Assembly (NCBI GenBank): GCA_021812105.1
Contig: JAKAOQ010000041.1
Location: 1 to 5,703 of the forward strand
Direction: 5' to 3'
DNA length: 5,703 nt
Source of the DNA: Microcaldota archaeon
Lineage (GTDB): Archaea > Micrarchaeota > Micrarchaeia > Micrarchaeales > Micrarchaeaceae
In this document: piece after piece, positions 5,673 through 5,703 of the stretch
Numbering within the stretch: position 1 is the first letter of the stretch
Layout: every line of letters starts with the position of its first letter
Notes under the pieces: model-generated
Seen by the model: the letters and a program-made list of their open reading frames with translations, nothing else
What the model was told of the DNA's origin: nothing
Databases searched by the model: none
Position numbers and translations under genes: made by a program

Positions 5673-5703
5673 ATGACGCAGTTAACACGGAATAGGAAGA
5701 TCG
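5673..5703 (+). CDS. Start of an unidentified gene, cut by the window end
   Basis: Only the first ten codons (MTQLTRNRKI) are in the window. Support comes from context: a TATA box and a strong Shine-Dalgarno at proper distances, and this is the only one of the three plus-strand frames without a stop here. The separate promoter suggests transcription independent of the ribosomal genes. Ten residues, polar and basic, are too few to name a family. Confidence 0.6.
   Translation, partial: MTQLTRNRKI

Noticed and set aside
5668..5673. ATG-TGA start-stop element just before the right-edge gene
   Set aside because: The ATG is part of the GGTGAT Shine-Dalgarno region and the overlap follows from that motif; there is no reason to treat it as a functional minimal frame.
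1..5703. CRISPR array, insertion sequence, tRNA or rRNA gene
   Set aside because: I saw no regularly spaced repeats, transposase motifs with terminal inverted repeats, cloverleaf with a TTC-type arm, or rRNA signature on either strand.

Overview
The window looks archaeal. It has three archaeal/eukaryotic-type genes: a ValRS of the archaeal subfamily, uS15 with the N-terminal extension shared with eukaryotic S13e, and eS1/S3Ae, which bacteria lack. It also has a stand-alone TRAM protein, AT-rich TATA-box promoters at about -25, and heavy use of ATA (Ile) and AGG (Arg) codons. The two leftward genes open with a class III (archaellin/pilin-type) signal peptide containing QSAMEYLMTYGWAI. I associate that wording, and short proteins pairing it with a LamG-like domain, with small-genome DPANN archaea such as Micrarchaeota. 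The lineage is an inference that a database search would have to confirm.

Layout. Positions 1-80 hold no gene, only a possible leftward promoter at the edge. Positions 81-1526 (minus strand) hold a two-gene unit of secreted pilin-like proteins. The upstream gene is a short beta-rich pilin-like protein. The downstream gene begins immediately after the first gene's stop (TGA-ATG) and carries a LamG/concanavalin A-like domain. Positions 1527-1677 are a divergent promoter region with one TATA box per direction. A TRAM-domain RNA-binding protein follows (1678-1953, plus), with a T-rich terminator after it. valS (2056-4497) has its own TATA box. rps15 (4536-5006) and the eS1 gene (5009-5575) follow 38 and 2 nt apart. 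The last 128 bases hold a promoter, a strong Shine-Dalgarno and the first ten codons of another rightward gene.

The rightward genes serve translation: tRNA charging, two small-subunit proteins and an RNA chaperone-like protein. The leftward pair is a surface module, probably inserted in the membrane and processed by a prepilin-type peptidase, with the LamG domain displayed outside.

I see no mobile element, CRISPR array, tRNA or rRNA, and no clearly new multi-gene system. The most interesting points are the apparently permuted LamG domain, the near-identical DNA block encoding both signal peptides, the base-composition break inside the LamG gene, the altered HIGH and KMSKS signatures of ValRS, and the unusual purine-rich start region of the TRAM gene.
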